From an uncultured Lachnospiraceae bacterium (GTDB lineage Bacteria > Bacillota > Clostridia > Lachnospirales > Lachnospiraceae): a stretch of 43,451 bases of DNA. Of this stretch, positions 14,674 to 24,128 are shown piece by piece. Positions within the stretch are counted from its first letter, which is position 1. Every line of letters begins with the position of its first letter. The position numbers were made by a program, and so were the translations under genes. Location of the stretch: positions 1 to 43,451 of the forward strand of contig CANQTH010000017.1 in assembly GCA_947626795.1 (NCBI GenBank), read 5' to 3'. The notes below the pieces were generated by a model, which was not told the DNA's origin, searched no databases, and worked only from the letters and a program-made list of their open reading frames with translations.

Positions 14674-17600
14674 ATCCTGCGGCCGCTTCTTTTCCGCAGC
14701 AAGCTCCTCCCGGATGCAGTGGAAGACCTCCTCGTCTTCCCGGATGTTCTCCAACACCCGGTACTCCTGCCCCGGCATGGCGGCGTCAAACCCGCAGACG
14801 CTGTGGTAGGGGCAGTATCCGCATCCCGTCTCTTCCCCCAACTGATACGGGTTGGCCGCGATCTCCCCCTGGAAGATCTTCTGCCCGATCTCCCTTACCT
14901 TATGGCTGACAAATTCCGAGAGGACATCGAACTCCTCCCGCCCCGCCGTTTTCGCCTTCTTTCCGGCGCTTGCGTCCTCTTCTTCCTCCCCGGAGACTCC
15001 CTTCAGCTTCAATTCCTCCAGGATCTTTTCCTTCACTTCCGCGTCCGTCATGTCCGGCCCGCCGCTGACGATCGGGTCGCTCAGATGATAATAATACATA
15101 CCGCCCGGAACCACTTCCAGGCCCGGGTATTTTTTCCTCATCAGCTCCATCGCGGAATTTAAGTAGACGACCAATTGAAGCTGCAGCCCGTGGTACAGGC
15201 CCAAAAGCTGGAACTGCGCGCCGCCCGACTTGTAATCCACCACTTTCACGTAAACGCGCCCGTCCTGCTTTTTGGCGTCGATCCGGTCGATGCGCCCGCG
15301 CAGGCGCAGCTTTTCCCCCTCGTCCAGGGAAACGCCCGAGCCGCCCATGTCCTGCGAAAAGGAGAACGCGACCTCGTACCCTTCCGGCATGAAATAGCTC
15401 GTCCTCACCTGCTCGGCGATCGCCCAGACCGTCCGCTTCAAGATCCGCTTGGCCCGCTCTATGAGGTAAGCCGCCCGCGCCCCCTGCATCAGCAGGCCGT
15501 CCGCGCCCGCCCCGAGCGTCTCCTCCACCGCCTGCTCCACGAGCCGTTCCTCCTCTTCCTCCGAAACGCTGAGCCAATTCCGCCCGGACTCCTCCAGCGC
15601 CCTGGAATAGCGTTCCAGGGCCTCATGGAACAGATTTCCCATGTCCAATGAATCAAATTCGCCCAAATCCCGCTCCTTGAGCCTCAGCCCGTATTTTAAG
15701 AAATGGCGGTACGCGCAGCGGCTAAATTCCTCCAGCCGCGTGACGCTGTTCTCCAACACCATGCCATATAAGGCATGGACCGTCTCCTTCCCCATGGGGC
15801 TTGCATGGTACTGGTAAAAAGCCGCCTCGAAAAGCGGGCTGACCTTCCGGCCCCATTCCCCGCTCGCATGGTACCAGCGGCACAGCCCCTTCCACTCCGG
15901 GCTGACCCGGCCCGCCTTCGCCTCCTTCAGACCCTGCACGAAAAACAGGAGGCTGCTTTTCGGCGTCACGGCCTGCCGCGCCTCGGACGCTTCACCAAGC
16001 CGCTCCGGGACAAGCTGCGGGAACAGCTTTTGCACGACCCCCGCCAGGTAAGACTTCCGCGCCTCCTTCCCGTCCTGCCCGGTGCAAAACCACGTCATGT
16101 AGAGCTTTTCCGACGGCTTCGTCAAGCTTAAGTACAAGTAGAACTTCTGGATGAAGCTCCGCTCCCGGTCCGTCGGGGCGATCTCCATGCCGGAGGCGGC
16201 GAACCTCTCCCAGTCGGCCTGCGAGATGATCCCGCCATGCTCCGCCGCCTTCGGGATCAGCCCGTCGTTGACTCCCGCGAAAAACAAGACCTTGATGTCG
16301 GAAAGCCGCGTCCGCTCAATGTCCCCGAACACGACCCGGTCGTAGCCCGGCGGGATGATGCCCACGGCCGCCGCTTCCATCCCCGCCTCCAGGATCTGGC
16401 GGTATTCCCGCGCGTCCATGCGCTCCTCGCCCAAAAGCCCCACCATCTGATCCAGCAGGTCCATGACGGTCCGATAGATCTGCGCGTATTCTTTCGCCCG
16501 CGCATTCTCCCCTTCCGCCAGGAAACGCTCCGCGTACGCTTCGAGCTGCCCCTCGATCTCCAGCTGGCAGATCAGCCCGTACAGCGCTTCCGATTCCTGC
16601 CGGACCGTGCCGCGCCGCGCCGCCTTTCCGCCCGGGGCCTCCTCTTTTTCCAAAAGCCCGGAAAACGCCGCCCGAAGCGGGGCGGTCTGCCCGACGAACC
16701 GCTCCCGCAGCTCATTGACGCGCGCCAGCTCCGCCTCGTCCCGCACGCTGCCGCGCCGCACCCAGAGCCGTTCCCACCTGGAAAAGCCGCGGATATTTTC
16801 CGCCAGGAGATAATTTTCCAACAAATCCACGTCCTCCATCGGCACGCCGGAAAGCCCGCACCGGAAATAGCCTAAGACCGCCTCGTAGGAAAAATCCTGC
16901 TCCAGCAGCAGGAGCGCCTGCTTTACAAATTCCGCCATCGGGTGGAAGGCGATGTTTTTCCTGGCGTCTAAAAACAGCGGGATCCCGTACGCGCCAAAGA
17001 TCTCCTGCGCATAATTCCCGTACATCTCGACGTTCCCGCAGACGACGGCGACGTCCTTATAACGGTACCCCTCTTCCCGCGTAAGCCGCCGGATCTCCCG
17101 CGCGATAAAATGAAGCTCCTGCCTGGGAGTAGGAAGCGAATACAGCCCGACGCCGCGCGGCTTCCCATCCTCTCCAAGGCCCGGCCCATCCGCCGGGTAC
17201 GCTTCCGGCCTTGGGCGGAATAAGTTGCGCTCCAGCCACAGCAGCGCCGGGGAATGGGAGAACCGGCCCTGCGCGCCCTGGCGGACCCAATGCGGCTCCT
17301 TCACCTCCACCTGGCCTCTGGCCGCGATCTCGCACAGCGTCCGCACCGTCTTCTTGCTCATGTAGAACAATTCCTGGACGCCGCCGCATCGGTACGGATC
17401 CTCGCGCTCATCCAGCGTCACCGTCACCAACACCTCGTCCGCCAGCCGCAGGAGCGTCTCCAGCAGATGGTACTGGACGGGCGTGAACCCGGTAAATCCG
17501 TCCAGCGCAATGACCGAATGGCGCAGCAGCCCGGACTGCGGCGCAAGGCGCTCCAATACGTCCAGGATCTCCTCCGCCGTAATGAACTTCCCCCGCAGGA

Positions 17601-18105
17601 AATCCATAAATCCCTGGTACATCGTCTGGATATCGCGGATCTTATAGCGGAACAGCGGCGACTGGCTCTCATCCTCAACAAAAACGTCCAGCTGCCCCGG
17701 CGTGATCCGATACTGGGCCAGCTCGGAAAGGATCGACTTCATCTTGCTGATATAGCCCGTCTTTTTCATGCCGGACTTTAACAGCAGCAGGTTCTCCTGC
17801 TGCTCCTCCGCCACGCGGCGCAAGAGAAGGTTCTTCCCGATCTCCCCTAAGACGCGCGTCCCGCCCGCCCCAAGCTCGTCAAATACCCGGTACGCCAGCC
17901 GCTGGAAGCTCACGACGTCCACATTCATGATCCCGTGGCGTTCCTGCCGCCGGACCAGCTCCCGCTGCGTCTGCATGGTGAACTGCTCCGGCACAATGAC
18001 GAAAAAAAGCTTGTCTGGCGCTTCCTTCGAGCGTCGCAGGATCTCTTCATAGACATGATCCGATTTCCCGCTGCCGCTCCCTCCCAAAACCAACTGCAAT
18101 GACAT
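14662..18105 (-). CDS. addB: ATP-dependent helicase/nuclease subunit B
   Basis: This 1147-aa partner of AddA starts with a Walker A motif (LVLGGSGSGKSDHVYEE) and VIVPEQFTMQTQRELV, as in Bacillus AddB. The nuclease domain has GRIDRIDAKK and VDYKSGG. A four-cysteine iron-sulfur site is formed by SRCAYRHFLKYGL plus the C-terminal CGYCPYHSVCGF. The ATG at 18105 follows GGAGGAG. Its last codon is AAG before a TAA contributed by the inserted 147-bp element; without the insertion the frame would continue NEEEA and stop at a TGA overlapping the addA start region. The lost tail is after all conserved parts, so the protein should be functional. Confidence 0.96.
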   Translation of the reverse strand: MSLQLVLGGSGSGKSDHVYEEILRRSKEAPDKLFFVIVPEQFTMQTQRELVRRQERHGIMNVDVVSFQRLAYRVFDELGAGGTRVLGEIGKNLLLRRVAEEQQENLLLLKSGMKKTGYISKMKSILSELAQYRITPGQLDVFVEDESQSPLFRYKIRDIQTMYQGFMDFLRGKFITAEEILDVLERLAPQSGLLRHSVIALDGFTGFTPVQYHLLETLLRLADEVLVTVTLDEREDPYRCGGVQELFYMSKKTVRTLCEIAARGQVEVKEPHWVRQGAQGRFSHSPALLWLERNLFRPRPEAYPADGPGLGEDGKPRGVGLYSLPTPRQELHFIAREIRRLTREEGYRYKDVAVVCGNVEMYGNYAQEIFGAYGIPLFLDARKNIAFHPMAEFVKQALLLLEQDFSYEAVLGYFRCGLSGVPMEDVDLLENYLLAENIRGFSRWERLWVRRGSVRDEAELARVNELRERFVGQTAPLRAAFSGLLEKEEAPGGKAARRGTVRQESEALYGLICQLEIEGQLEAYAERFLAEGENARAKEYAQIYRTVMDLLDQMVGLLGEERMDAREYRQILEAGMEAAAVGIIPPGYDRVVFGDIERTRLSDIKVLFFAGVNDGLIPKAAEHGGIISQADWERFAASGMEIAPTDRERSFIQKFYLYLSLTKPSEKLYMTWFCTGQDGKEARKSYLAGVVQKLFPQLVPERLGEASEARQAVTPKSSLLFFVQGLKEAKAGRVSPEWKGLCRWYHASGEWGRKVSPLFEAAFYQYHASPMGKETVHALYGMVLENSVTRLEEFSRCAYRHFLKYGLRLKERDLGEFDSLDMGNLFHEALERYSRALEESGRNWLSVSEEEEERLVEQAVEETLGAGADGLLMQGARAAYLIERAKRILKRTVWAIAEQVRTSYFMPEGYEVAFSFSQDMGGSGVSLDEGEKLRLRGRIDRIDAKKQDGRVYVKVVDYKSGGAQFQLLGLYHGLQLQLVVYLNSAMELMRKKYPGLEVVPGGMYYYHLSDPIVSGGPDMTDAEVKEKILEELKLKGVSGEEEEDASAGKKAKTAGREEFDVLSEFVSHKVREIGQKIFQGEIAANPYQLGEETGCGYCPYHSVCGFDAAMPGQEYRVLENIREDEEVFHCIREELAAEKKRPQDAGK

Positions 18106-18190
18106 ACCCTCTCCTCCAATCCCTGCCAGATCCGCGCCCGCGCGGCCGGATCTTCTTTTGCGGCTTCCGCCCGGACAGACAGGAAAAAGG

Positions 18191-18231
18191 AAAAGGGCTG
18201 GCGATTCACAAATCTGTAAAATCGACAGCCC
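18191..18231 (-). terminator. Terminator between the 98-aa gene and addB
   Basis: On the minus strand GGGCTGtCGATT pairs with AATCGcCAGCCC across a 13-base loop (18231-18195), followed by TTTTCCTTTTT. Confidence 0.7.
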
Positions 18232-18263
18232 GCCTTTTGCCTCGCTCCGAACGTCCCGCGCCC

Positions 18264-18560
18264 TTATTCCTCGACCAAATGGTACCGCTCAAAGAATTTG
18301 TCCTTCCCGCACACATGGCGCTCCTGGTCCTTCTCCGTGATGACGTAGTCGCCCTCGCGCAGGAAAATGCGCCCCCTGCGGTTCTGGATGAACGGGCATA
18401 CCACCGTCCCGTCCTTCTGCGTCACCTGGATCAGGTTCTCCGCATTGATCCATCCTGCCGTTATGACCGCGGTATACGGCATCATCCCGTCTTCGATCCC
18501 TTTCCCCAGCTCGTATTCCACCGCTTCCACTTCAAACGTGCTTCTTTTATACTTTTTCAT
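18264..18560 (-). CDS. Small hypothetical protein (98 aa)
   Basis: Starts MKKYKRSTFEVEAVEYELG and ends with GRIFLREGDYVITEKDQERHVCGKDKFFERYHLVEE. The closing pattern (a P/EGDYVI turn, then xCxxDxFxxxY) resembles small proteins frequent in phages and bacteria that I cannot name with certainty. It is soluble, with no membrane segment. Starts at 18560 (ATG) or 18566 are both possible because AAAGGACAGGG lies directly upstream. It has its own promoter at 18619-18647 and a terminator after it, so it is a single-gene unit between the PPTase gene and addB. Function unknown. Confidence 0.75.
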   Translation of the reverse strand: MKKYKRSTFEVEAVEYELGKGIEDGMMPYTAVITAGWINAENLIQVTQKDGTVVCPFIQNRRGRIFLREGDYVITEKDQERHVCGKDKFFERYHLVEE

Positions 18561-18618
18561 CTGCATCCCTGTCCTTTCCCCCATCTAAGATCCTGGTTCC
18601 AGTTTCCTCTTTCTATAT

Positions 18619-18647
18619 ATCATATAACATCCCGGCGGGAAATACAA
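18619..18647 (-). promoter_or_regulatory. Promoter of the 98-aa gene
   Basis: On the minus strand TTGTAT (18647-18642) and TATGAT (18624-18619) are separated by 17 bases. Confidence 0.55.
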
Positions 18648-18666
18648 TCTTTTTTTCTGCCATTGC

Positions 18667-19269
18667 CTAAAAGGCAGGCGGGAAATCGCATTCCTGCCAC
18701 GCGATCCGCACCTCTTTCCCAGAGCATAGGGAAATCCAGTGGTCTCCCATCTTCCTCTGCAGAAAAAAGCCCGGACGGCTGCAGGAGATCTCCCACGGCT
18801 GCAGAATGGGCGGCCGCCCTTTGAGGCAGAACGAGACTTCCTGCAGCGGGAAATGCAGCCCCTCCCCGATCTGCTTGATATAGCTCTCCTTCAAAGTCCA
18901 GATCTGGAAAAAACGCTCCCGCTCCTCCCCGATATACGCGGCCTCCTGGGGCGAGCAGCACCGCCGGACCGCCGATATCCACATTTCCCTCGTCTTTTCC
19001 ACGTCGATCCCGATCTCCGTGTCCCCCACGGCGCACGCTACGAGGCCGTTCGTATTGCTGATATTGAAATAGACGTTCCCCGGCCCGCCCCAATAAGGCT
19101 TCCCGTAAGGCCCCTCTTCCAGTTTCCCCCGGTCAAAGCTTATGCCGAACTGCTGCCCGAACCCGTGCCGCAAGATCTCGTCCGCGATCCTGCGCTGCCG
19201 TTTCCGGTAATCGCCCGGCGATTCCTCCGTCTTGGGGCAGAACGCGTAATAAATCACGACCTGGTGCAT
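18667..19269 (-). CDS. 4'-phosphopantetheinyl transferase (Sfp type)
   Basis: This enzyme transfers phosphopantetheine from CoA to carrier-protein serines. Visible motifs are PYGKPYW...NVYFNISNTNGLVACAVGDTEIGIDVEK, with the conserved (F/Y)N(I/L)SH-like segment here written FNISNTNG and the GxDxE Mg site, and FFQIWTLKESYIKQIGEGL (WxxKEAxxK family motif, Ser replacing Ala). The ATG at 19269 is chosen because GGAGGAAGG lies just upstream and the 22 earlier codons have no signal. 200 aa, standard for the Sfp group. A CCAGGGC/GCCCTGG hairpin (19284-19306) occurs in its leader. No polyketide or peptide synthetase cluster is adjacent, so the carrier protein is unknown. Confidence 0.92.
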   Translation of the reverse strand: MHQVVIYYAFCPKTEESPGDYRKRQRRIADEILRHGFGQQFGISFDRGKLEEGPYGKPYWGGPGNVYFNISNTNGLVACAVGDTEIGIDVEKTREMWISAVRRCCSPQEAAYIGEERERFFQIWTLKESYIKQIGEGLHFPLQEVSFCLKGRPPILQPWEISCSRPGFFLQRKMGDHWISLCSGKEVRIAWQECDFPPAF

Positions 19270-19364
19270 CCTTCCTCCATTCCCCAGGGCAAAAGCCCCG
19301 CCCTGGCGCGTCCTGCTTTTTGTCTGATCGGACATCTCTTTTTCGCATTACATAACAAAGAAAT

Positions 19365-19387
19365 AAGGAGCTGCCGAACAGCTCCTT
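19365..19387 (-). terminator. Terminator of tRNA-Thr
   Basis: On the minus strand AAGGAGCTG pairs with CAGCTCCTT over a five-base loop and is followed by ATTTCTTTG. It lies seven bases after the 3' end of the tRNA. Confidence 0.75.
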
Positions 19388-19393
19388 TTATCC

Positions 19394-19466
19394 AGCCAAA
19401 GGAGGGACTCGAACCCTCGACCTACGCATTACGAATGCGCCGCGCTACCAACTGCGCCACTTTGGC
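19394..19466 (-). tRNA. tRNA-Thr (anticodon CGU)
   Basis: The acceptor arms GCCAAAG (19466-19460) and CTTTGGC (19401-19395) pair fully, and the GGTTCGAGTCC T-arm is standard. The anticodon stem GCGCA/TGCGT holds the loop TTCGTAA, giving anticodon CGU, which reads ACG (Thr). 73 bases, CCA not encoded. Confidence 0.95.
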
Positions 19467-19495
19467 ATAAGGCAGTTAAAAAACAACCTTGGTAC

Positions 19496-19524
19496 ATTAT
19501 ATTCGCTTTTCTAAAAAATTGCAA
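19496..19524 (-). promoter_or_regulatory. tRNA-Thr promoter
   Basis: On the minus strand TTGCAA (19524-19519), 17 bases, TATAAT (19501-19496), about 30 bases before the tRNA. Confidence 0.7.
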
Positions 19525-19630
19525 GCCTTTTTTTATTTTTCTTTCCTATTTTCCATATTCACCAAAAATCTTTCGTTTTTTCACATTTTTTTGTTGATTT
19601 TCACGATTCTCCCTCTTTCTGCATAATCTC

Positions 19631-19658
19631 TTGACATTTCCGCGTTTCCCTTTATAAT
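19631..19658 (+). promoter_or_regulatory. Promoter of the XRE-cupin regulator/pot operon
   Basis: TTGACA (19631-19636), 16 bases, TATAAT (19653-19658): both boxes are consensus. It is 61 bases before the regulator start. The surrounding AT-rich stretch 19470-19718 has no other gene. Confidence 0.75.
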
Positions 19659-19718
19659 ATATTTTGTTGTTTATCATTATTAAACAGAAAATACATTATC
19701 AGTAAGGAATGAGTCAAT

Positions 19719-20258
19719 ATGGACATCGGACACCGCATGAAAGAGCTGCGCATCCGGTACGGCCTGACCCAGCAGGAGCTCGCCGACCGAAGCGAGCTTT
19801 CCAAGGGCTTCATCTCCCAGTTGGAGCGCAACCTCACGTCGCCCTCCATCGGCACGCTCCTTGACATCATCCAATGCCTTGGGACGACCCCGGCGGAATT
19901 TTTCGCCGACGAGGAGCCGGAGCAGATCGTCTTCCGGAAGGAAGATTACTTTATCAAAGAATCCGAGGGGCTGAGCCACACGGTCCAATGGCTGGTCCCC
20001 AACGCCCAGAAAAATGAGATGGAGCCTGTCCTCCTGACGCTTGGGCCGCACGGGAAGTCGGAGACGCAGCTTCCCCATGAATCAGAAGAGTTCGGGTACG
20101 TGCTGAAAGGCAGCGTCCGCCTCTGCTACGGGCCAAATTCCTTTCCCGTCAAGCAGGGCGAATCCTTCTCGTTCAAGGCTGGGAAGAAGCATTTCATCGA
20201 GAACCCGACCGGAAGGGAAGCCGTCGTCTTGTGGGTTTCCTCTCCCCCGAGCTTTTAA
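19719..20258 (+). CDS. XRE-family regulator with C-terminal cupin domain (PuuR-like)
   Basis: A 179-aa regulator. Residues 5-60 form a Cro/C1-type helix-turn-helix (MKELRIRYGLTQQELADRSELSKGFISQLERNLTSPSIGTLLDI). After a linker, residues about 105-178 form a cupin barrel (HESEEFGYVLKGSVRLCYGPNSFPVKQGESFSFKAGKKHFIENPTG). This architecture is shared with PuuR and similar regulators, where the cupin senses a small molecule. Placed 113 bases before potABCD on the same strand, it is likely to control polyamine uptake and possibly its own gene. The ATG follows AAGGAATGAGTCAAT, a weak to moderate site. Confidence 0.92.
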   Translation: MDIGHRMKELRIRYGLTQQELADRSELSKGFISQLERNLTSPSIGTLLDIIQCLGTTPAEFFADEEPEQIVFRKEDYFIKESEGLSHTVQWLVPNAQKNEMEPVLLTLGPHGKSETQLPHESEEFGYVLKGSVRLCYGPNSFPVKQGESFSFKAGKKHFIENPTGREAVVLWVSSPPSF

Positions 20259-20265
20259 CGGTCCC

Positions 20266-20317
20266 GCGCCGAATTTGCGCTGCGCAGGCAGCATATTCCC
20301 GGTACAAATTCGTGCGC
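20266..20317 (+). promoter_or_regulatory. Inverted repeat between the regulator gene and potA
   Basis: GCGCcGAATTTG (20266-20277) and CAAATTCGtGCGC (20305-20317) are inverted arms, separated by 27 bases. It could be an RNA hairpin modulating potA expression, or an operator for the upstream regulator. No T run follows. Confidence 0.4.
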
Positions 20318-20371
20318 ATCCCCCATTTGATAATACTGCCGGGCGCACCCGGCGCATGAGGAGGCTTACGC

Positions 20372-21445
20372 ATGAGCAAACGACTGATCGACTTACAACA
20401 TATCACAAAATCCTTTGACGGGCAGACGGTCTTAGACGACTTAAGCCTGTACATCCGGGAGAACGAGTTCCTGACGCTGTTAGGGCCTTCCGGCTGCGGC
20501 AAGACGACGACGCTGCGCATCATCGGCGGCTTTGAGCGGCCGGACGCGGGACGCGTCGTGTTCGACGGGCAGGACATCACGGATCTTGCCCCCAACGAGC
20601 GGCAATTGAACACCGTATTCCAAAAATACGCCCTGTTCCCGCACATGACGATCGCGGAGAACATCGCGTTCGGCCTGAAGATCAAGAAAAAAAGCAAGGC
20701 CTACATTGAAGACAAGATCAAATACGCCTTAAAGCTCGTGAACCTGGACGGCTTTGAGAAGCGCGGCGTCGACTCGCTCAGCGGCGGCCAGCAGCAGCGG
20801 ATCGCGATCGCCCGCGCCATCGTCAACGAGCCGAAGGTGCTGCTCTTAGACGAGCCATTGGGGGCTCTGGACCTAAAGCTGCGCCAGGATATGCAGTACG
20901 AGCTGATCCGATTGAAAAACGAGCTTGGCATCACATTCGTCTACGTGACGCACGACCAGGAGGAGGCGCTTACCATGTCCGACACGGTCGTCGTCATGAA
21001 CCAGGGCTATATCCAGCAGATCGGAACCCCGCAGGACATCTACAACGAGCCGACGAACGCGTTCGTGGCGGATTTTATTGGGGAGAGCAATATCATCGAC
21101 GGGATCATGCAAAGGGACCGCCTGGTAAGGATCTTAGGCGTGGACTTCCCCTGCGTGGACGAGGGCTTTGGCAGCAACGTCCCCGTCGACGTCGTGATCC
21201 GCCCGGAGGACGTCGAGCTTGTCGCCCCGGAGGACGGGATGATCTCCGGCGACGTCACATCCCTGGTCTTCAAGGGCGTGCATTGGGAGATGGAAGTCCT
21301 CGCCCACGGCTACGAATGGCTCGTGCAGGCGACCCAGATGCGCCCGGTCGGCTCCCATGTCGGCATCCGGGTGGACCCGTTCAACATCCAGATCATGAAC
21401 AAGCCGGAATCCAATGACGAAAAGGCGGTGGAAACAGATGCGTAA
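20372..21445 (+). CDS. potA: Spermidine/putrescine ABC transporter ATP-binding protein
   Basis: The 357-aa ATPase has Walker [18 protein letters not shown]-loop [11 protein letters not shown], signature [15 protein letters not shown], Walker [13 protein letters not shown] and switch His in [10 protein letters not shown]. It continues into a C-terminal TOBE domain ([18 protein letters not shown]), the PotA layout. It powers uptake of polyamines with PotBC and PotD. GAGGAGG lies seven bases before the ATG. Its last codons overlap the potB start, so translation is coupled. Confidence 0.97.
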   Translation: MSKRLIDLQHITKSFDGQTVLDDLSLYIRENEFLTLLGPSGCGKTTTLRIIGGFERPDAGRVVFDGQDITDLAPNERQLNTVFQKYALFPHMTIAENIAFGLKIKKKSKAYIEDKIKYALKLVNLDGFEKRGVDSLSGGQQQRIAIARAIVNEPKVLLLDEPLGALDLKLRQDMQYELIRLKNELGITFVYVTHDQEEALTMSDTVVVMNQGYIQQIGTPQDIYNEPTNAFVADFIGESNIIDGIMQRDRLVRILGVDFPCVDEGFGSNVPVDVVIRPEDVELVAPEDGMISGDVTSLVFKGVHWEMEVLAHGYEWLVQATQMRPVGSHVGIRVDPFNIQIMNKPESNDEKAVETDA

Positions 21446-22268
21446 GATACGCGGCTTAAAACGCCAGCTTTTAGCTGGCCCTTACCTGGTGTGGATCGCA
21501 GCCTTTACCCTGCTCCCGCTCATGGTCATCCTGTACTATGCGTTCACGACGACGAGCGGACATCCCACTTTGTTAAATGTGACTTCAATTTTTGCGTCCG
21601 TGCATTTCAAATCGCTGCTCCTCTCCTTAGAGCTTGCCTTTCTCTGCACAGCCGCCTGCCTGCTGCTCTCCTACCCGCTCGCCTTAGCCCTAAGCAGCCT
21701 CAAGACGAAGCGGCAGGGCTTTATCGTCTTCATCTTCATCCTGCCGATGTGGATGAACTTCATGCTGCGCATCCTGGCGTGGAAGATGCTCTTGTCGAAC
21801 AACGGCGTCATCAACATGGTCTTAGAGGCAGTCGGGCTGCCCGCGTTAGACGTCATGAACACGCCGTTTGCCGTCGTATTCTGCATGATATACGACTTCC
21901 TGCCGTTCATGGCGCTCCCGATCTACAATTCCATGTCGCGGATCGACAAAGGCATCCTCGAAGCCGCGCAGGATTTAGGCGCGGGGCGCGCGACGACCTT
22001 CTTTCGGATCATCCTGCCCTTAACAGCGCCGGGCGCGGTCAGCGGGACCATCATGGTGTTCGTCCCCGCCCTTACCTCCTTTGCCATTTCCGACCTCTTA
22101 GGCGGCGGCAAGGTCCTCCTGATCGGGAACGTCATTGAGCAGGCGTTCATCCAGGAATACAATTGGAACTTAGGCTCGGGCCTTTCCCTCGTGCTGATGG
22201 TCTTCGTCATCGCCAGCATGGCCTTGATGAACTCCCGCGGGGACGAAGGAGGTGTCGGCATATGTTGA
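21438..22268 (+). CDS. potB: Spermidine/putrescine ABC transporter permease
   Basis: About six membrane segments and the ABC-permease EAA loop ([26 protein letters not shown]) identify an inner-membrane permease. The opening ([30 protein letters not shown]) is that of PotB/PotH. The ATG at 21438 overlaps the last codons of potA (TAA at 21443-21445) and is preceded by GGTGG. 276 aa. It forms a heterodimer with PotC. Confidence 0.95.
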   Translation: MRKIRGLKRQLLAGPYLVWIAAFTLLPLMVILYYAFTTTSGHPTLLNVTSIFASVHFKSLLLSLELAFLCTAACLLLSYPLALALSSLKTKRQGFIVFIFILPMWMNFMLRILAWKMLLSNNGVINMVLEAVGLPALDVMNTPFAVVFCMIYDFLPFMALPIYNSMSRIDKGILEAAQDLGAGRATTFFRIILPLTAPGAVSGTIMVFVPALTSFAISDLLGGGKVLLIGNVIEQAFIQEYNWNLGSGLSLVLMVFVIASMALMNSRGDEGGVGIC

Positions 22269-23038
22269 AAAAATTATACAAATTATATCTTGTTTTGATT
22301 TTTTTGTTCCTGTACCTGCCGATCGGCGTTCTGATCGTGCTGTCGTTCAACGACTCCAAGTCCAAGGTGCAGTGGGGCGGGTTCACGCTGAAATGGTACG
22401 GAAGCCTCTTTTCCAGCGAGAGCATCCTCGAAGCCTTCTGGATGACGATCTTCATCTCGCTCGGCTCCGCGCTGATCGCGACCGTCATCGGGACGCTCGC
22501 AGCCCTTGGCGCCGACGCCATGAAAAAACGCGGGCAGGCCTTCCTGATCGGCGCGGCCAACATCCCGCTGCTGAACGCGGATATCGTGACGGGCATCTCG
22601 CTGATGCTGTTGTTCGTGCGGTTCACGCGTCTCGGCATGAATACCGTATTGCTCGCGCACATCACGTTCAACATCCCTTACGTGATCTTAAATGTGATGC
22701 CTAAGCTAAAGCAGGAAAGCCGCACGACGTACGAGGCCGCCCTGGACCTTGGCGCGACCCCGCTGTACGCCTTTTTCAAGATCACCTGGCCGCAGATCCT
22801 CCCGGGCGTGCTTTCCGGCTTCCTGATGGCCATGACGATGTCGTTAGACGACTTCTCCGTCACCTACTTCACGAAGGGCGCGGGCGTCAACACGCTCTCC
22901 ACGATGATCTACACCGAGATGCGCAAGGGCATCCGCCCGGAAATGTACGCGTTATCCACGCTCCTGTTCCTGATCGCCTTAACGCTCCTTTTGATCATGA
23001 ACTTTGGCCCTTCCGCGAAGGAAAAAGAAAAGTCGTAA
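22262..23038 (+). CDS. potC: Spermidine/putrescine ABC transporter permease
   Basis: The 258-aa permease starts [20 protein letters not shown], which places the usual PotC first helix at the N-terminus. It has six membrane segments and the EAA loop YEAALDLGATPLYAFFKITWPQILPG, followed by SLDDFSVTYFTKGAG, characteristic of PotC. The ATG overlaps the potB stop (ATGTTGA), with GGAGGTG upstream. It pairs with PotB to make the polyamine channel. Confidence 0.96.
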   Translation: MLKKLYKLYLVLIFLFLYLPIGVLIVLSFNDSKSKVQWGGFTLKWYGSLFSSESILEAFWMTIFISLGSALIATVIGTLAALGADAMKKRGQAFLIGAANIPLLNADIVTGISLMLLFVRFTRLGMNTVLLAHITFNIPYVILNVMPKLKQESRTTYEAALDLGATPLYAFFKITWPQILPGVLSGFLMAMTMSLDDFSVTYFTKGAGVNTLSTMIYTEMRKGIRPEMYALSTLLFLIALTLLLIMNFGPSAKEKEKS

Positions 23039-23076
23039 GGATACAAAGTCAAACGATAACAGAAAGGACAACTGCC

Positions 23077-24126
23077 ATGAGAAAAACATGCCTGGCCCTT
23101 TTCCTCCTTGCCGCCGCGGCACTCTGCGGATGCGGCAGGGACGGGGGCGAGAACACGCTGACCATCTTAAATTATGGAAAATATATCGACCCGGAGGCGA
23201 TCGAGATCTTCGAGGACGAAACTGGGATCGACGTGGAATATGAGGAATACATCACGCCGGAAAATATGTATACCAAATACCGCGCGGGCGCGATCGACTA
23301 CGACCTGGTCTGCACGTCGGATTATATGGTGGAAAAGATGATACAGGAAGGGGAGGCCTTAGAGATCGATTTTGACGCCATCCCGCTTTCTAAGAACCTG
23401 GATCAGTCCTATTTCGACTTCTCCAAGTCGTTCGACCCGGAAAATAAATATTCCATGCCCTACTTCTTCGGGACGGTCGGGATCCTCTACAACAAAAAAA
23501 TGGTCGATGAGGCAAAAGTCCGCTCCTGGGAGATCTTATGGGACGAAACGTATTCCGGGCAGATCATCATGCCCGATTCCGTCCGCGATTCCTTCATGGT
23601 GGCCTTAAAGATCTTAGGCTATTCCTTAAACACGACGGACGACGCCCAGCTTGAGGAGGCGAAGGAGCTTCTGATCCGGCAAAAACCGCTCGTCTATTCC
23701 TACCTCGTGGACGAGGCTCAGGACGAGATGATCGCGGAAAACGCGGCCATGGCCGTCGTATACTCCGGGGAAGCGGGGCTTGCGTTAGAATACAACGACA
23801 ACCTGGCCTTTTCCGTGCCAGAGGAAGGCTCCAATATGTGGATCGACTCCTGGCTGATCCCCAAAACGGCCAACCACGTCGAAAACGCGGAAAAATTCTT
23901 AAATTTCCTCTGTCGTGAGGATATCTCCATGATGAATTTCGACTATGTGTACTACGCGACGCCAAACGTCAAAACGAAAGCCGCCCTGGATAAGAGCCTG
24001 CAGGAAAACACGACGATCTTCCCCCCAAAGGAGATTCTGGACAACTGCGAGATCCTCAAATCCTTAGACGACGCGGCGACCACGAATTACAACATCCTCT
24101 GGAAGGAAGTTAAGGCCGCAGACTGA
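23077..24126 (+). CDS. potD: Spermidine/putrescine-binding lipoprotein
   Basis: A 349-aa extracytoplasmic solute-binding protein with signal peptide MRKTCLALFLLAAAALCGC; lipidation is expected at Cys19. The mature part has NYGKYIDPEAIEIFEDETGIDV, DYDLVCTSDYMVEKMI, FFGTVGILYNKKMV and the ligand-site region DEAQDEMIAENAAMAVVYSGEA, matching PotD/PotF. It captures polyamines for PotABC. GAAAGGACAACTGCC precedes the ATG. The downstream 24129-24269 hairpin region likely terminates the operon. Confidence 0.96.
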   Translation: MRKTCLALFLLAAAALCGCGRDGGENTLTILNYGKYIDPEAIEIFEDETGIDVEYEEYITPENMYTKYRAGAIDYDLVCTSDYMVEKMIQEGEALEIDFDAIPLSKNLDQSYFDFSKSFDPENKYSMPYFFGTVGILYNKKMVDEAKVRSWEILWDETYSGQIIMPDSVRDSFMVALKILGYSLNTTDDAQLEEAKELLIRQKPLVYSYLVDEAQDEMIAENAAMAVVYSGEAGLALEYNDNLAFSVPEEGSNMWIDSWLIPKTANHVENAEKFLNFLCREDISMMNFDYVYYATPNVKTKAALDKSLQENTTIFPPKEILDNCEILKSLDDAATTNYNILWKEVKAAD

Positions 24127-24128
24127 AG

